Position numbers and translations under genes: made by a program. Under the pieces are notes generated by a model. That model had not been told where the DNA came from. It ran no database searches and worked only from the letters and a program-made list of their open reading frames with translations. A stretch of DNA of 64,000 nucleotides from Candidatus Peregrinibacteria bacterium CG10_big_fil_rev_8_21_14_0_10_49_16 (lineage in GTDB: Bacteria > Patescibacteriota > Gracilibacteria > Peribacterales > Peribacteraceae). Below, in pieces: positions 23,586 to 31,424 of the stretch. Every line of letters starts with the position of its first letter. The first letter of the stretch is position 1. The stretch lies in contig PFDS01000040.1 in NCBI GenBank assembly GCA_002772605.1, forward strand, positions 32,619-96,618, given 5' to 3'.

Positions 23586-24932
23586 ATGATTCCGGATACA
23601 ACAGTCAATCCACTGTCACCCGCGGGCACACGATTCTCCGCACTCACACGTACAGACCCCGATGTACTGGCAACTATTCTTGGCGAAGAACGGCGAGAAA
23701 GAGAAGGTGTGGAACTCATAGCATCGGAAAACTATGTCTCTGGGGCAGTTTTGGAGGCATTAGGCAGCGTTTTCACGAATAAATACTCAGAAGGATACCC
23801 TGGAAAACGGTACTACGGCGGACAGGAATTTACCGATGCAGTAGAAACACTTGCCATTGCACGCGCAAAAACGCTGTTTGATTGCGACCATGCAAACGTA
23901 CAACCTTCATCCGGTGCAGGTGCAAATATTGCGGTGTATCACGCATGGTTGGAACCAGGAGATACCGTTCTTGGTATGGATCTCACACATGGCGGACACC
24001 TCACACATGGCGCTCCCGTAACCCATATGGCTAAACTCTTCAATTTCGTGCGGTATAAAATGAAGGACATTGAAACTGGAGAAATTGACTACGATGCATT
24101 AAGAGAGATGGCAAAACAGCAAAAACCCAAAATCATCCTTGCAGGATTTTCCGCGTACCCCCGAGAACTGAACTACCGTGCATTCAAGGAAATTGCTGAT
24201 GAGGTAGGCGCTATTGCCATGGCAGACATGGCACATATTTCAGGGTTGATTGCGGCAGGCGTTGCCCATAATCCCTTTGATGACGGATTCAATATTATGA
24301 CTACAACAACACACAAAACCCTGCGCGGTCCGCGAGGCGCAATGATTCTCTCCAAAGGAACCGTAGGAAATCCACTGAAAGCCCCGGAAAAAACAATCGA
24401 TAATCTCCCAACACTCATTGACCGCAGCGTGTTTCCAGGACTCCAAGGCGGACCACACATGCACCAAACGGCCGCAATTGCCGTGGCACTGGGTGAGGCA
24501 ATGAAACCCGAATTTCGGGAGTACGGAAAACAAGTACTCAAGAATGCAAAACATCTGGCTGCTTTCCTCATGAACAATGGGTGCAAGCTCGTCACAAATG
24601 GTACGGATAATCACCTCATGGTGCTTGACTGCATCCAATCATTTGGTCTTGATGGCAAAGAGGTGGAACACATCCTGGATTTTGTAGGCATCACCACCAG
24701 CAAGAGCACAATACCGGATGATCCCAACCCCCCATTCAAACCATCAGGTCTTCGTCTGGGAACTCCTGCCGTCACTACGCGCGGCATGAAAGAGAAGGAC
24801 ATGGAAATTCTCGGCATGTTTATGCTCCAAGCCATCACTCATAAAGCAGACGAGACGCACCGGCTAAAAATACAAGAAGAAGTAAAAACTTTCTGTAGTC
24901 AATTCCCAGTCCCGGGAATTACCGGCCGATAG
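23586..24932 (+). CDS. glyA: Serine hydroxymethyltransferase
   Basis: PLP enzyme interconverting serine and glycine with transfer of a C1 unit to THF. 448 residues. Motifs: ELIASENYVSGAVLEALGS, KRYYGGQEFTDAVE, NVQPSSGAGANIAVYHAW, and the PLP-lysine region TTTTHKTLRGPRGAMIL. The C-terminal PAVTTRGMKEKDM is also conserved. The N-terminus is about 20 residues longer than the core; ATG 23586 is the first in frame after the upstream gene. Confidence 0.96.
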   Translation: MIPDTTVNPLSPAGTRFSALTRTDPDVLATILGEERREREGVELIASENYVSGAVLEALGSVFTNKYSEGYPGKRYYGGQEFTDAVETLAIARAKTLFDCDHANVQPSSGAGANIAVYHAWLEPGDTVLGMDLTHGGHLTHGAPVTHMAKLFNFVRYKMKDIETGEIDYDALREMAKQQKPKIILAGFSAYPRELNYRAFKEIADEVGAIAMADMAHISGLIAAGVAHNPFDDGFNIMTTTTHKTLRGPRGAMILSKGTVGNPLKAPEKTIDNLPTLIDRSVFPGLQGGPHMHQTAAIAVALGEAMKPEFREYGKQVLKNAKHLAAFLMNNGCKLVTNGTDNHLMVLDCIQSFGLDGKEVEHILDFVGITTSKSTIPDDPNPPFKPSGLRLGTPAVTTRGMKEKDMEILGMFMLQAITHKADETHRLKIQEEVKTFCSQFPVPGITGR

Positions 24933-25234
24933 AAGACAGCAAGAGAAAGCCACGTATCGAACAAAAATTGTATCCAAACAATATTCGCTATAAGAAGGCA
25001 ATGGGAAGATGTTGCACAAAAAAAATGCACAGACTACGATGACATGATTTATTTGATCGAAGAGTCGTTCAAATGAATCATTGATCCTTAAGCGCCTGCG
25101 ACTTAGCGCCCACAAAACAAACACACACATGCCAGTCCCTATGGACTGGCACCCTCCGGACCCAGACCACTCTGGTCTGGGTCCAAACCTTTCGCTCCTT
25201 CCCATCATCAACATTCAAACAGAGAGAAGACTGG

Positions 25235-25525
25235 TCATGCGTGCTGATGCACTCGTTCTTCCCGGCCGATCTTCTGCGTCTCTTCCGCCAATACTGGGTA
25301 CAAGAAACGTGTTTGTAGGGTGCTGCGTGACCACTCTTCTCTCTGCTCTGCGATGCTACGTACCATACATATTGCCTTGAGGATGCAGTACGGTACGCAC
25401 AAATACTTCCCAGTGTTCCCCATGGCCTTTAAGTAGCCTTGTTCGGTGAACCGGTACGGGAACTTCGCCCGGTCACGAGGAGAAACAAGCGACCAGAGCA
25501 CTGCAGAGAGAGGAGGAATCCTCAC
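25235..25525 (-). pseudogene. Possible decayed ORF6N-domain remnant
   Basis: A 96-codon frame from GTG 25525, with an AAGGA site 7 nt upstream, contains KFPYRFTEQGYLKAMGNT, which resembles the conserved PYAFTEQGVAML core of phage-type ORF6N domains. Sequence after FTEQG no longer matches well in any single frame, consistent with decay. ORF6N proteins are phage antirepressor-like DNA-binding domains and are spread widely in CPR genomes. The call rests on one short motif and could be chance. Confidence 0.3.
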
Positions 25526-25599
25526 CTCAATTTCCTTCGCTTTAGCGGCTCAGTAGCCCATAGCGCTACCGATAGCCTGAAGGAAATCAACACACATAC

Positions 25600-25628
25600 A
25601 AAAAGGCCCCGTAAGAGGCCTTTTTGTT
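25600..25628 (-). terminator. Intrinsic terminator
   Basis: AAAAAGGCC pairs with GGCCTTTTT around a CTCTTACG-type loop, with U/A tracts on both sides. It lies 14 nt after the HD-domain gene stop and could work in both directions. Confidence 0.85.
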
Positions 25629-25641
25629 ATAAAGAAAATTT

Positions 25642-27117
25642 TTATAGCGTTTCCTGTAGCCTCTTTAAGAAAGCAATCTTGCGCTGCAAAAAGTGGTATT
25701 TCGCTGTATTCCAGTATCCCGCCATTTCAGCCGTCATTTCGCTTGCATAACCAAGTGCTTCATAGACTCCCGGAGCTGCAGCTGCCAGTAAGAGTTGTCC
25801 TTCACAGTTTTGTAGTATTTCACTAACCTTCTGCTTATACATTGCCAAAAATCGTTCTTGAGCAGATGCTACTTTTTCATCAGAAAAAACTCCTGCTTCC
25901 TCCGCACGCTTCAAAAGCCTTTTAAACGCTGGAACACGATCTTCAGCATTACCAGGCACGACATTCATGATAGCAACATCAGGATCGCCTTTTCCTAATC
26001 CTCGTACAAATTCAGAAAATGCTGTGGCAGCAGATGCTTGTTGTAATGCTTCTTTTCGGCATGTTTCGCGAATTTCCTCTGAGATATTCCCAGATGAGTC
26101 TAATGTAAATAGCACCTCCGTATAGTTTTCGATATTGGTCATCATTGTGCTTTCCTTGCCTTCAATACTTTCCTCCAATGTTTTATTCATCATTGCCAAA
26201 TTGTACTTCACCCAGGACTCGCCCCATCCAGAACTATTATGACCAAACTGTCCTTGGATAGCATCACTGAGATGTACAACAACAGCCGCGGAGTCATCCG
26301 GAAGACGAACCATGTAGTAGTCCGGCTCAGCACCAAAGGCACGAAAAGCACCTAACCGTGCCATCTTCTCTGGAAACTCTCCTCGACCATGTCCGGCAGC
26401 TGTCCCAGCGATAACTTCTGCATACCCTTCAGGAAGGGTAATACTCTGATTCCCTATTTTTATATCAGAAAAAATAGAAGTATTGCCAAGCTCGGCCGCT
26501 GTACGTGCGCTTAGTACTTCATGGTTAAATAAAGAAAAAAAGTTATCGCCTTTATCTATACCAAAAGAACGTAAATTACCCTCACTGTCTGCTCGACGTG
26601 CATACTTCGCCATATCATGCACTGCTGCAGCAAGAATTGTGCGTAATTTATCGGACTTTGATAAATTCGTACCCTGTACAAGTTTCATCGCTAAACCAAT
26701 AACTTCCTTATGATGCTTTATTTCTGTCTCCAAACGAGCAGGAGAAAAGGCTGCTGGATCGTTTTTACGCATGAGAGCTTCTGATACACCAAGAATACGA
26801 GCGGTCAATTCATTCACTAATGTATCGAAGTCCTCATCGCTCAACTCATCAATTTGAGCTTCAGCACGAGCAATATCGACACGCTCGTTTCTTGTTGCTA
26901 CAGCATCTGCATACCTATTCACCAATCCTGCCATTGCTGAACGATCTTTTTCAAACTCCGTTTGTGCAACTCCGTCTATCTGGTCTACCACAGACTCACA
27001 GAGCTTTTTCCGTTCTGCACTAAGTGCATGTATCTGCTCCACTCGCAGAAAAGCATCTTCTGGCACAGGTACTCTTTGTGAGTCCAAGTTATCAAATTCC
27101 CTATTTTCAATATCCAT
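25642..27117 (-). CDS. HD-domain-like hypothetical protein
   Basis: 491 residues, soluble. The central part looks like an HD phosphohydrolase domain: a His in IKHHKEVIGLAMKLV, the HD pair in LAAAVHDMAKYARR, then SLFNHEVLSARTAAEL and VIAGTAAGHGRGEF with further His candidates. Flanking N- and C-terminal thirds are helical and unassigned. Such domains hydrolyse nucleotides or phosphate esters, but the substrate is not predictable. ATG 27117 was used; a SD-like GGAAGGAG at 27143-27150 is about 25 nt upstream, so the true start may differ. Divergent from dgkA. Confidence 0.65.
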   Translation of the reverse strand: MDIENREFDNLDSQRVPVPEDAFLRVEQIHALSAERKKLCESVVDQIDGVAQTEFEKDRSAMAGLVNRYADAVATRNERVDIARAEAQIDELSDEDFDTLVNELTARILGVSEALMRKNDPAAFSPARLETEIKHHKEVIGLAMKLVQGTNLSKSDKLRTILAAAVHDMAKYARRADSEGNLRSFGIDKGDNFFSLFNHEVLSARTAAELGNTSIFSDIKIGNQSITLPEGYAEVIAGTAAGHGRGEFPEKMARLGAFRAFGAEPDYYMVRLPDDSAAVVVHLSDAIQGQFGHNSSGWGESWVKYNLAMMNKTLEESIEGKESTMMTNIENYTEVLFTLDSSGNISEEIRETCRKEALQQASAATAFSEFVRGLGKGDPDVAIMNVVPGNAEDRVPAFKRLLKRAEEAGVFSDEKVASAQERFLAMYKQKVSEILQNCEGQLLLAAAAPGVYEALGYASEMTAEMAGYWNTAKYHFLQRKIAFLKRLQETL

Positions 27118-27151
27118 AAGCAAAATTGGTATCTCTGTAAAAGCTCCTTCC

Positions 27152-27180
27152 AGTATAGCAAATAATGATTTTGCTGTACA
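27152..27180 (-). promoter_or_regulatory. Promoter of the HD-domain gene
   Basis: TGTACA, 17 nt, TATACT on the minus strand, 35 nt before the ATG at 27117. Confidence 0.5.
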
Positions 27181-27189
27181 CTGCGCCTC

Positions 27190-27564
27190 ATGCGATCTGC
27201 AGTAGCTAGTTTTAATCATGCATGGCAGGGCATCTGTCACGCACTTGCCACCGAACGTAATTTACAACTGTTCTTAGGTACATACATCCTCATCCTCATT
27301 CTGGGATACATGGTCACACTCCAATCCTGGGAATGGACTGCACTCATGCTCTCCGGAGGAGGGTTTCTTGTAACAGAACTCCTGAACACTGCATTGGAAA
27401 GACTCGTTGATGCCGTCGATGACATTCGCAGAAAAGAAGACATCACGCTTCCCCGCCACGCCAAACTCAAAGCAACTAAAGATGTCGCTTCCAGTGCATC
27501 TCTCGTGGCATTGGGGATAACAGGAATAGTGATTTTGATGATATTTGTGCCAAGGATGTTCTAG
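27190..27564 (+). CDS. dgkA: Diacylglycerol/undecaprenol kinase (DgkA family)
   Basis: Small integral-membrane kinase, 124 residues, with three transmembrane helices. Family features: SFNHAWQGICHALATERNLQ with the substrate-contacting Glu, the catalytic segment LLNTALERLVDAVDDI, and AKLKATKDVASSASLVALG. In Gram-positive-like lineages this family phosphorylates undecaprenol, which would fit with the uppS and LCP genes in this window. It stands alone on the plus strand. Confidence 0.92.
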   Translation: MRSAVASFNHAWQGICHALATERNLQLFLGTYILILILGYMVTLQSWEWTALMLSGGGFLVTELLNTALERLVDAVDDIRRKEDITLPRHAKLKATKDVASSASLVALGITGIVILMIFVPRMF

Positions 27565-27565
27565 A

Positions 27566-27700
27566 GAAGCTCTGAAAAACGGCCATCCATTCGTGGCAAA
27601 CCGTTTTGTGTCATGGTGAGGTGCCCTGAAACGTAGTGGAAGGGCCACGAATCCATACACAAAACGTTTTGCACCTCAGGATGACACGTTTCAGAGCTTC
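27566..27700. repeat. 135-nt imperfect inverted repeat between convergent genes
   Basis: Its ends are GAAGCTCTGAAA and TTTCAGAGCTTC. Inside, TTCGTGGC/GCCACGAA and CCGTTTTGTGT/ACACAAAACG pair across a centre with TGAGGTGC/GCACCTCA. The whole fills the gap between dgkA and the VirD4-like gene and could fold into one long hairpin, serving as a bidirectional terminator or a repeat element. Confidence 0.7.
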
Positions 27701-27701
27701 C

Positions 27702-30419
27702 CTATGCTGCCCCCTTCCCTTTCTCCCTATCCTCCTTCGCCTGCAACATGGACTTACTGGGTGGTGGAACACCGCAGGTCTTTTTTAGTTTTTCCTCGAG
27801 ATCTTTCATCTGTTGCCTTTCGTCATCCGTCAGTGCCTCACCTAAAAACTCCTTCTTACGCAGCGCATTGAATTCATTCTTCCACATCTCCTGGTCACGC
27901 CACTTGCGATAGTCCTCAAGGGACATCTTTTTCGCACGCGCCTTTTTCTTCTCCTCTTCTTCTTTCTCTGCCTGCTTAGCCTGGTACTTCGTATTCTTTG
28001 CAGCCACCACAGCACTCGATAACCACTGCGAAATTTTCTCCTCTACGATTTCACGTTTTTCGGAGTACCGCTCACGAGAAAGAAGACGAATCTTCTCTGT
28101 GCGATCTTCGCTCTTCTGAAAATTCGGCGGAGGCAGTGTGCTCACGGAAAACGGCTTACTCGGAAAACCGTCAATCAGTAACCGCATGTAGACGTGATAC
28201 TTCGGTAAGCTGAGAATATCCTTTGGTGTCACCATTTCTTCAAACTGTAAACTCATCACTTCGGCATCATCCGACCCAACTTGAAAACTCAGCAGTGTTC
28301 CCACGTTCCCAAACACCGCATCACGCAGCGTGGTATTACGGTCTCCGAGAAGGAGTTGCGTCACGTATTGGTTCGCCATAGTGAGGCTCAAACGATATTT
28401 TCGTGCCTCACTGAGAATAGTGGCAAAGGACTCAGTGGCAAAGTTCTGAAACTCATCCACAAAGAGGAAGAAATCACGACGATCCTTTTCGGGAATATCC
28501 GCACGACTCATGGCGTCAATCTGGAATTTCGTCACGAGCATGGAACCGAGAAACGCTGCCGTGTCTTCTCCGATTTTTCCTTTACTCAAGTTCACCAACA
28601 CAATCTTCCCCGTATCCATCGCATGACGCAGATCAAGCCGCGAACGCACCTGCCCGATAATATTGCGCATGAGCGGACTGGAAAGGAGCTGACCAATCTT
28701 ATTCTGAATCGCAGCCGTTGCTTCCACCTGGTACTTCTCCGTCCAGCTGGCAAACTCCGCCTCCCAGAAACTCTTCACGGTGGGATCCGTCACTTTCGCA
28801 ACAATTTTCGCACGGTACGCCGCATCACTGAACATGCGAGGAATGCCCAACATGGACGCATCGCCTGCTTCAACAAGCGCAAGCAGCGTATTGCGCAAAA
28901 TGTGCTCCATGCGTCCGCTCCACACATCAGGCCAAATCTTGGTAAATACACTCATGAGCCCAGACACAATCAATGATCGCTGTTCCGGAATATGACACTC
29001 CAATACATTGAACGACAACGGAAAATTTCGATCGGATGGATCGAAGAGAATCACATCATTCATCCGCCGTTTTGGTATAAGTTGCAAAATGGAATCAATG
29101 AGATCTCCATGAGGATCAATCACACCCACTCCTCTTCCTGCAAAGATATCACTGAAAATCATGTTCTCCAAAAACACCGATTTACCCATACCTGTTTTAC
29201 CGATCATATACACATGACGCCGTCTATCTTCCCTTTGAATGCCAAAACGAATGCGTTTACCTCGGTAGACCGCCTCACCAAGTGTTGTAAGTTCCGTGTC
29301 GTTCTGTTTTGTAATGAGCGGAAGGTTGATAGGAGGTTCCAACTTCTTGCTGGAAACACGATCGAAGTTCGGCGTCTGCACGAGTGCTGTCGGTATGTGC
29401 CAAATCGTTGCCACCTCCTCAGAGGAAAGCACATACGAACTCTTCATCGAAGAGGGTAACTGCGGCAGTACACGAGAACGCAAGAGAATAAATCCATTGC
29501 AATGAGGCAGTGTAAACTGCTGAAAACTGCTCGCAATTTCCTGCACCTTCACTTCAGCATCGACACAATGCTGCTTCGGAGTAATAACATTAATATGCAC
29601 ACTCGACCGAAAGAGAAGACGATTCACCTTATCGACAGCCGCAGTAGTGCTATCTTCACGATCATGGCCGCGAGTGTTAATTTGTGATGTCAGCTCAATG
29701 CCTTCTTCGGAAAAAACCGGCTCTCCTTCCTGTGGAGGAGTGGCAATCTGTGAAATGGGCGCAAGCCATACGCGAAAACCTCCAAAGAACATATGAAACG
29801 GAAGATAGAGAAGCCACGTGAATCCTCGCGAGAGAGAGGCCCGCGTGAGAAGTTTTGCATACCTGTTGGAGTACTTGGAAAGACCTTTACTCAAGAACGG
29901 AATGAGTTTTAGTGCTCGGCGACGGTACGACCCGCTCACAGGACGAAGCAGGACCTGCACGTGTCCACGCATACCCTCTTGAGGGTACTGCACAAGCGCA
30001 GACGTAATCCCGGCAATCGTGTCGACGTTTTGACGACTCGAGACATCAGCGAATTGGCTGTAGCGTTTAATAGGGAACACTTCCGGTGCCGCAAGGCACA
30101 AATCAGCAGACACAACTTTCTCTCCTTCAGACACGGCAAACGTCTCCAGAGGGACTTCTTCAATTTCCGCATCAGGATACTGTCCGTAGAACTGGCTTTG
30201 GAGAAGTGCAGCCGTCCTCCTGCTGACACGTGCATACAACCCCACCTTCCCATGAGCAAAGCCAATTTCAAGTGATACGTCAGAATCCGCGCCACGCAGT
30301 GCATGAATCGCAGACAGAACAGATTCCATCATAAGGGGTCCACGCGCAGTCGTACTCTCTTCCGGATCAGGCATCGGAGGACGAATAAGGAGCAGTACTG
30401 TTTCAGTAGACGGTTTCAT
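27702..30419 (-). CDS. VirD4/TraG-like (TraD/HerA-type) DNA-transport ATPase
   Basis: 905 residues. The N-terminal ~390 residues have hydrophobic patches (YLPFHMFFGGFRVWL near 210) and no clear domain. The motor domain has Walker A VYMIGKTGMGKSVFLENMI near residue 410, GVGVIDPHGDLID, Walker B FFLFVDEFQNFATESF, and a sensor region TMANQYVTQLL. The C-terminus is a Lys/Glu-rich coiled coil. This architecture, found widely in CPR genomes, resembles type IV coupling proteins and may drive DNA export or import, though no relaxase or other T4SS gene is in the window. The start overlaps the hrcA stop (ATGA), which suggests translational coupling. Confidence 0.85.
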   Translation of the reverse strand: MKPSTETVLLLIRPPMPDPEESTTARGPLMMESVLSAIHALRGADSDVSLEIGFAHGKVGLYARVSRRTAALLQSQFYGQYPDAEIEEVPLETFAVSEGEKVVSADLCLAAPEVFPIKRYSQFADVSSRQNVDTIAGITSALVQYPQEGMRGHVQVLLRPVSGSYRRRALKLIPFLSKGLSKYSNRYAKLLTRASLSRGFTWLLYLPFHMFFGGFRVWLAPISQIATPPQEGEPVFSEEGIELTSQINTRGHDREDSTTAAVDKVNRLLFRSSVHINVITPKQHCVDAEVKVQEIASSFQQFTLPHCNGFILLRSRVLPQLPSSMKSSYVLSSEEVATIWHIPTALVQTPNFDRVSSKKLEPPINLPLITKQNDTELTTLGEAVYRGKRIRFGIQREDRRRHVYMIGKTGMGKSVFLENMIFSDIFAGRGVGVIDPHGDLIDSILQLIPKRRMNDVILFDPSDRNFPLSFNVLECHIPEQRSLIVSGLMSVFTKIWPDVWSGRMEHILRNTLLALVEAGDASMLGIPRMFSDAAYRAKIVAKVTDPTVKSFWEAEFASWTEKYQVEATAAIQNKIGQLLSSPLMRNIIGQVRSRLDLRHAMDTGKIVLVNLSKGKIGEDTAAFLGSMLVTKFQIDAMSRADIPEKDRRDFFLFVDEFQNFATESFATILSEARKYRLSLTMANQYVTQLLLGDRNTTLRDAVFGNVGTLLSFQVGSDDAEVMSLQFEEMVTPKDILSLPKYHVYMRLLIDGFPSKPFSVSTLPPPNFQKSEDRTEKIRLLSRERYSEKREIVEEKISQWLSSAVVAAKNTKYQAKQAEKEEEEKKKARAKKMSLEDYRKWRDQEMWKNEFNALRKKEFLGEALTDDERQQMKDLEEKLKKTCGVPPPSKSMLQAKEDREKGKGAA

Positions 30420-31126
30420 GCAGAACACAGTAGATCAGATACGCACTCCAAAGCCACGGTGTTATATGCATAATCCATACGCATGGGACCAACAATACCT
30501 AAAGCCCCACGGTGACCACGCATACTGTACTGCGTCACAATTATGCTACAACTCTGCATTTGCGGTAACAGGTGCTCTTCTCCAATGTAGTATCGTACCT
30601 GTCTATCAACATTCACGGTCTGCAGTAAGTCAACGAGCCTGCCCTCCAATACTTCCACAACACCCGACGCAAGTGATTGGTCCGCAAGAAACTCCGGTAA
30701 CCGCAAAGTATTGGCAAGACCCAGGTAGTGTACATGATGCTTATGCGGAACCGTGGCAAATGCGATATTGGGAATCATATTGGAGAGAAGGGCCACCGCC
30801 TCGTAGACACGTTCCTGATCTTTACGTTGAAAGTATTGCTCTCGCAGAACATCGAAACGCTTGCGCACAATGCGTTCCTGTTGAGACGGTTCCATGAACT
30901 CCTTCACATATGCCCGATACCCTTTCGCTGTCGGAACACGTCCTGCGGAAATATGCGGCTGCATCAAAAATCCCTCATCTTCCAAATGGGCCATCTCATG
31001 ACGAATGGTTGCCGGCGACACAATAAATGCCCCGCTCTCCAAAAGGCTTTTCGAACCTACAGGCAGTGCTGTGTGAATAAACTGGTCAATAATGGCAATG
31101 AGAAGCTTGCTTTGCCGTACATTCAT
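30416..31126 (-). CDS. hrcA: Heat-inducible transcription repressor HrcA
   Basis: 236 residues. An N-terminal winged-helix domain (RQSKLLIAIIDQFIHTALPVG, VSPATIRHEMAHLEDEGFL, HISAGRVPTAKGYRAYV) is followed by a GAF-like domain, and the C-terminus carries the family signature GALGIVGPMRMDYAYNTVALE. HrcA represses chaperone operons through CIRCE. A CIRCE operator lies immediately upstream, so it should control its own transcript. Chaperone genes are not adjacent; the downstream coupled gene is a VirD4-like ATPase. Confidence 0.9.
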   Translation of the reverse strand: MNVRQSKLLIAIIDQFIHTALPVGSKSLLESGAFIVSPATIRHEMAHLEDEGFLMQPHISAGRVPTAKGYRAYVKEFMEPSQQERIVRKRFDVLREQYFQRKDQERVYEAVALLSNMIPNIAFATVPHKHHVHYLGLANTLRLPEFLADQSLASGVVEVLEGRLVDLLQTVNVDRQVRYYIGEEHLLPQMQSCSIIVTQYSMRGHRGALGIVGPMRMDYAYNTVALECVSDLLCSA

Positions 31127-31133
31127 ATAGAGT

Positions 31134-31162
31134 AGTATAGCACTCAAATAGTGCGAGTGCTA
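31134..31162 (-). promoter_or_regulatory. CIRCE operator overlapping the hrcA promoter
   Basis: TAGCACTC, 9 nt, GAGTGCTA (31138-31162) matches the CIRCE core. On the minus strand a TATACT -10 box (31134-31139) overlaps its edge, with a weak TAGCAC -35 box inside the operator. The -10 box ends 7 nt before the ATG at 31126, implying a leaderless transcript. Confidence 0.88.
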
Positions 31163-31173
31163 GCTCCATTCCC

Positions 31174-31386
31174 CTACGTTCCCTTCTTTTCAGCTCTCTT
31201 ACGAAAGCGCTCAATACGACCACCCTTCCGCTCCTGCTGCTGCTTCCCTGTGTAGACGGGATGGCAACTGGAACAGGTTTCTACAGTCTGCTCTTTTACC
31301 GTACTGGGAATCGCCATAGTGGCTCCACATGTCGTACACGTGGTTTTCGCATCTTTGTGCATTGTGGGGTGGCAATCAGCCTTCAT
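31174..31386 (-). CDS. rpmE: Ribosomal protein bL31
   Basis: 70 residues matching L31: MKADCHP at the start, a Cys pair in TTCTTCGATM, ETCSSCHPVYTGKQ with the second pair, and GGRIERFRKR. The presence of CxxC motifs makes it the zinc-containing type. It lies between gyrA and hrcA on the same strand. Confidence 0.95.
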   Translation of the reverse strand: MKADCHPTMHKDAKTTCTTCGATMAIPSTVKEQTVETCSSCHPVYTGKQQQERKGGRIERFRKRAEKKGT

Positions 31387-31424
31387 AGGAATGAAGTATA
31401 GAACATAAACACCAGAAAAATCAA

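Larger units (their letters stand above)
24933..25641. other. Gene-poor 709-nt interval with palindromes
   Basis: No convincing complete gene. It holds two tandem hairpins at 25130-25183 (GCCAGTCC with GGACTGGC, then an 11 bp perfect stem starting GGACCCAGACC), a possible decayed ORF6N-type coding remnant on the minus strand (25235-25525), a structured stretch closed by ATTTCCTTC/GAAGGAAAT at 25529-25587, and a strong terminator at its right end. The first 150 nt after glyA show nothing notable. Confidence 0.6.

Noticed and set aside
24933..25641. RNase P RNA, tmRNA or SRP RNA gene
   Set aside because: None of the conserved blocks of these RNAs that I looked for were visible on either strand.
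27118..27240. Extension of the HD-domain protein to 27240
   Set aside because: It overlaps the start of the divergent dgkA gene and the predicted promoter.
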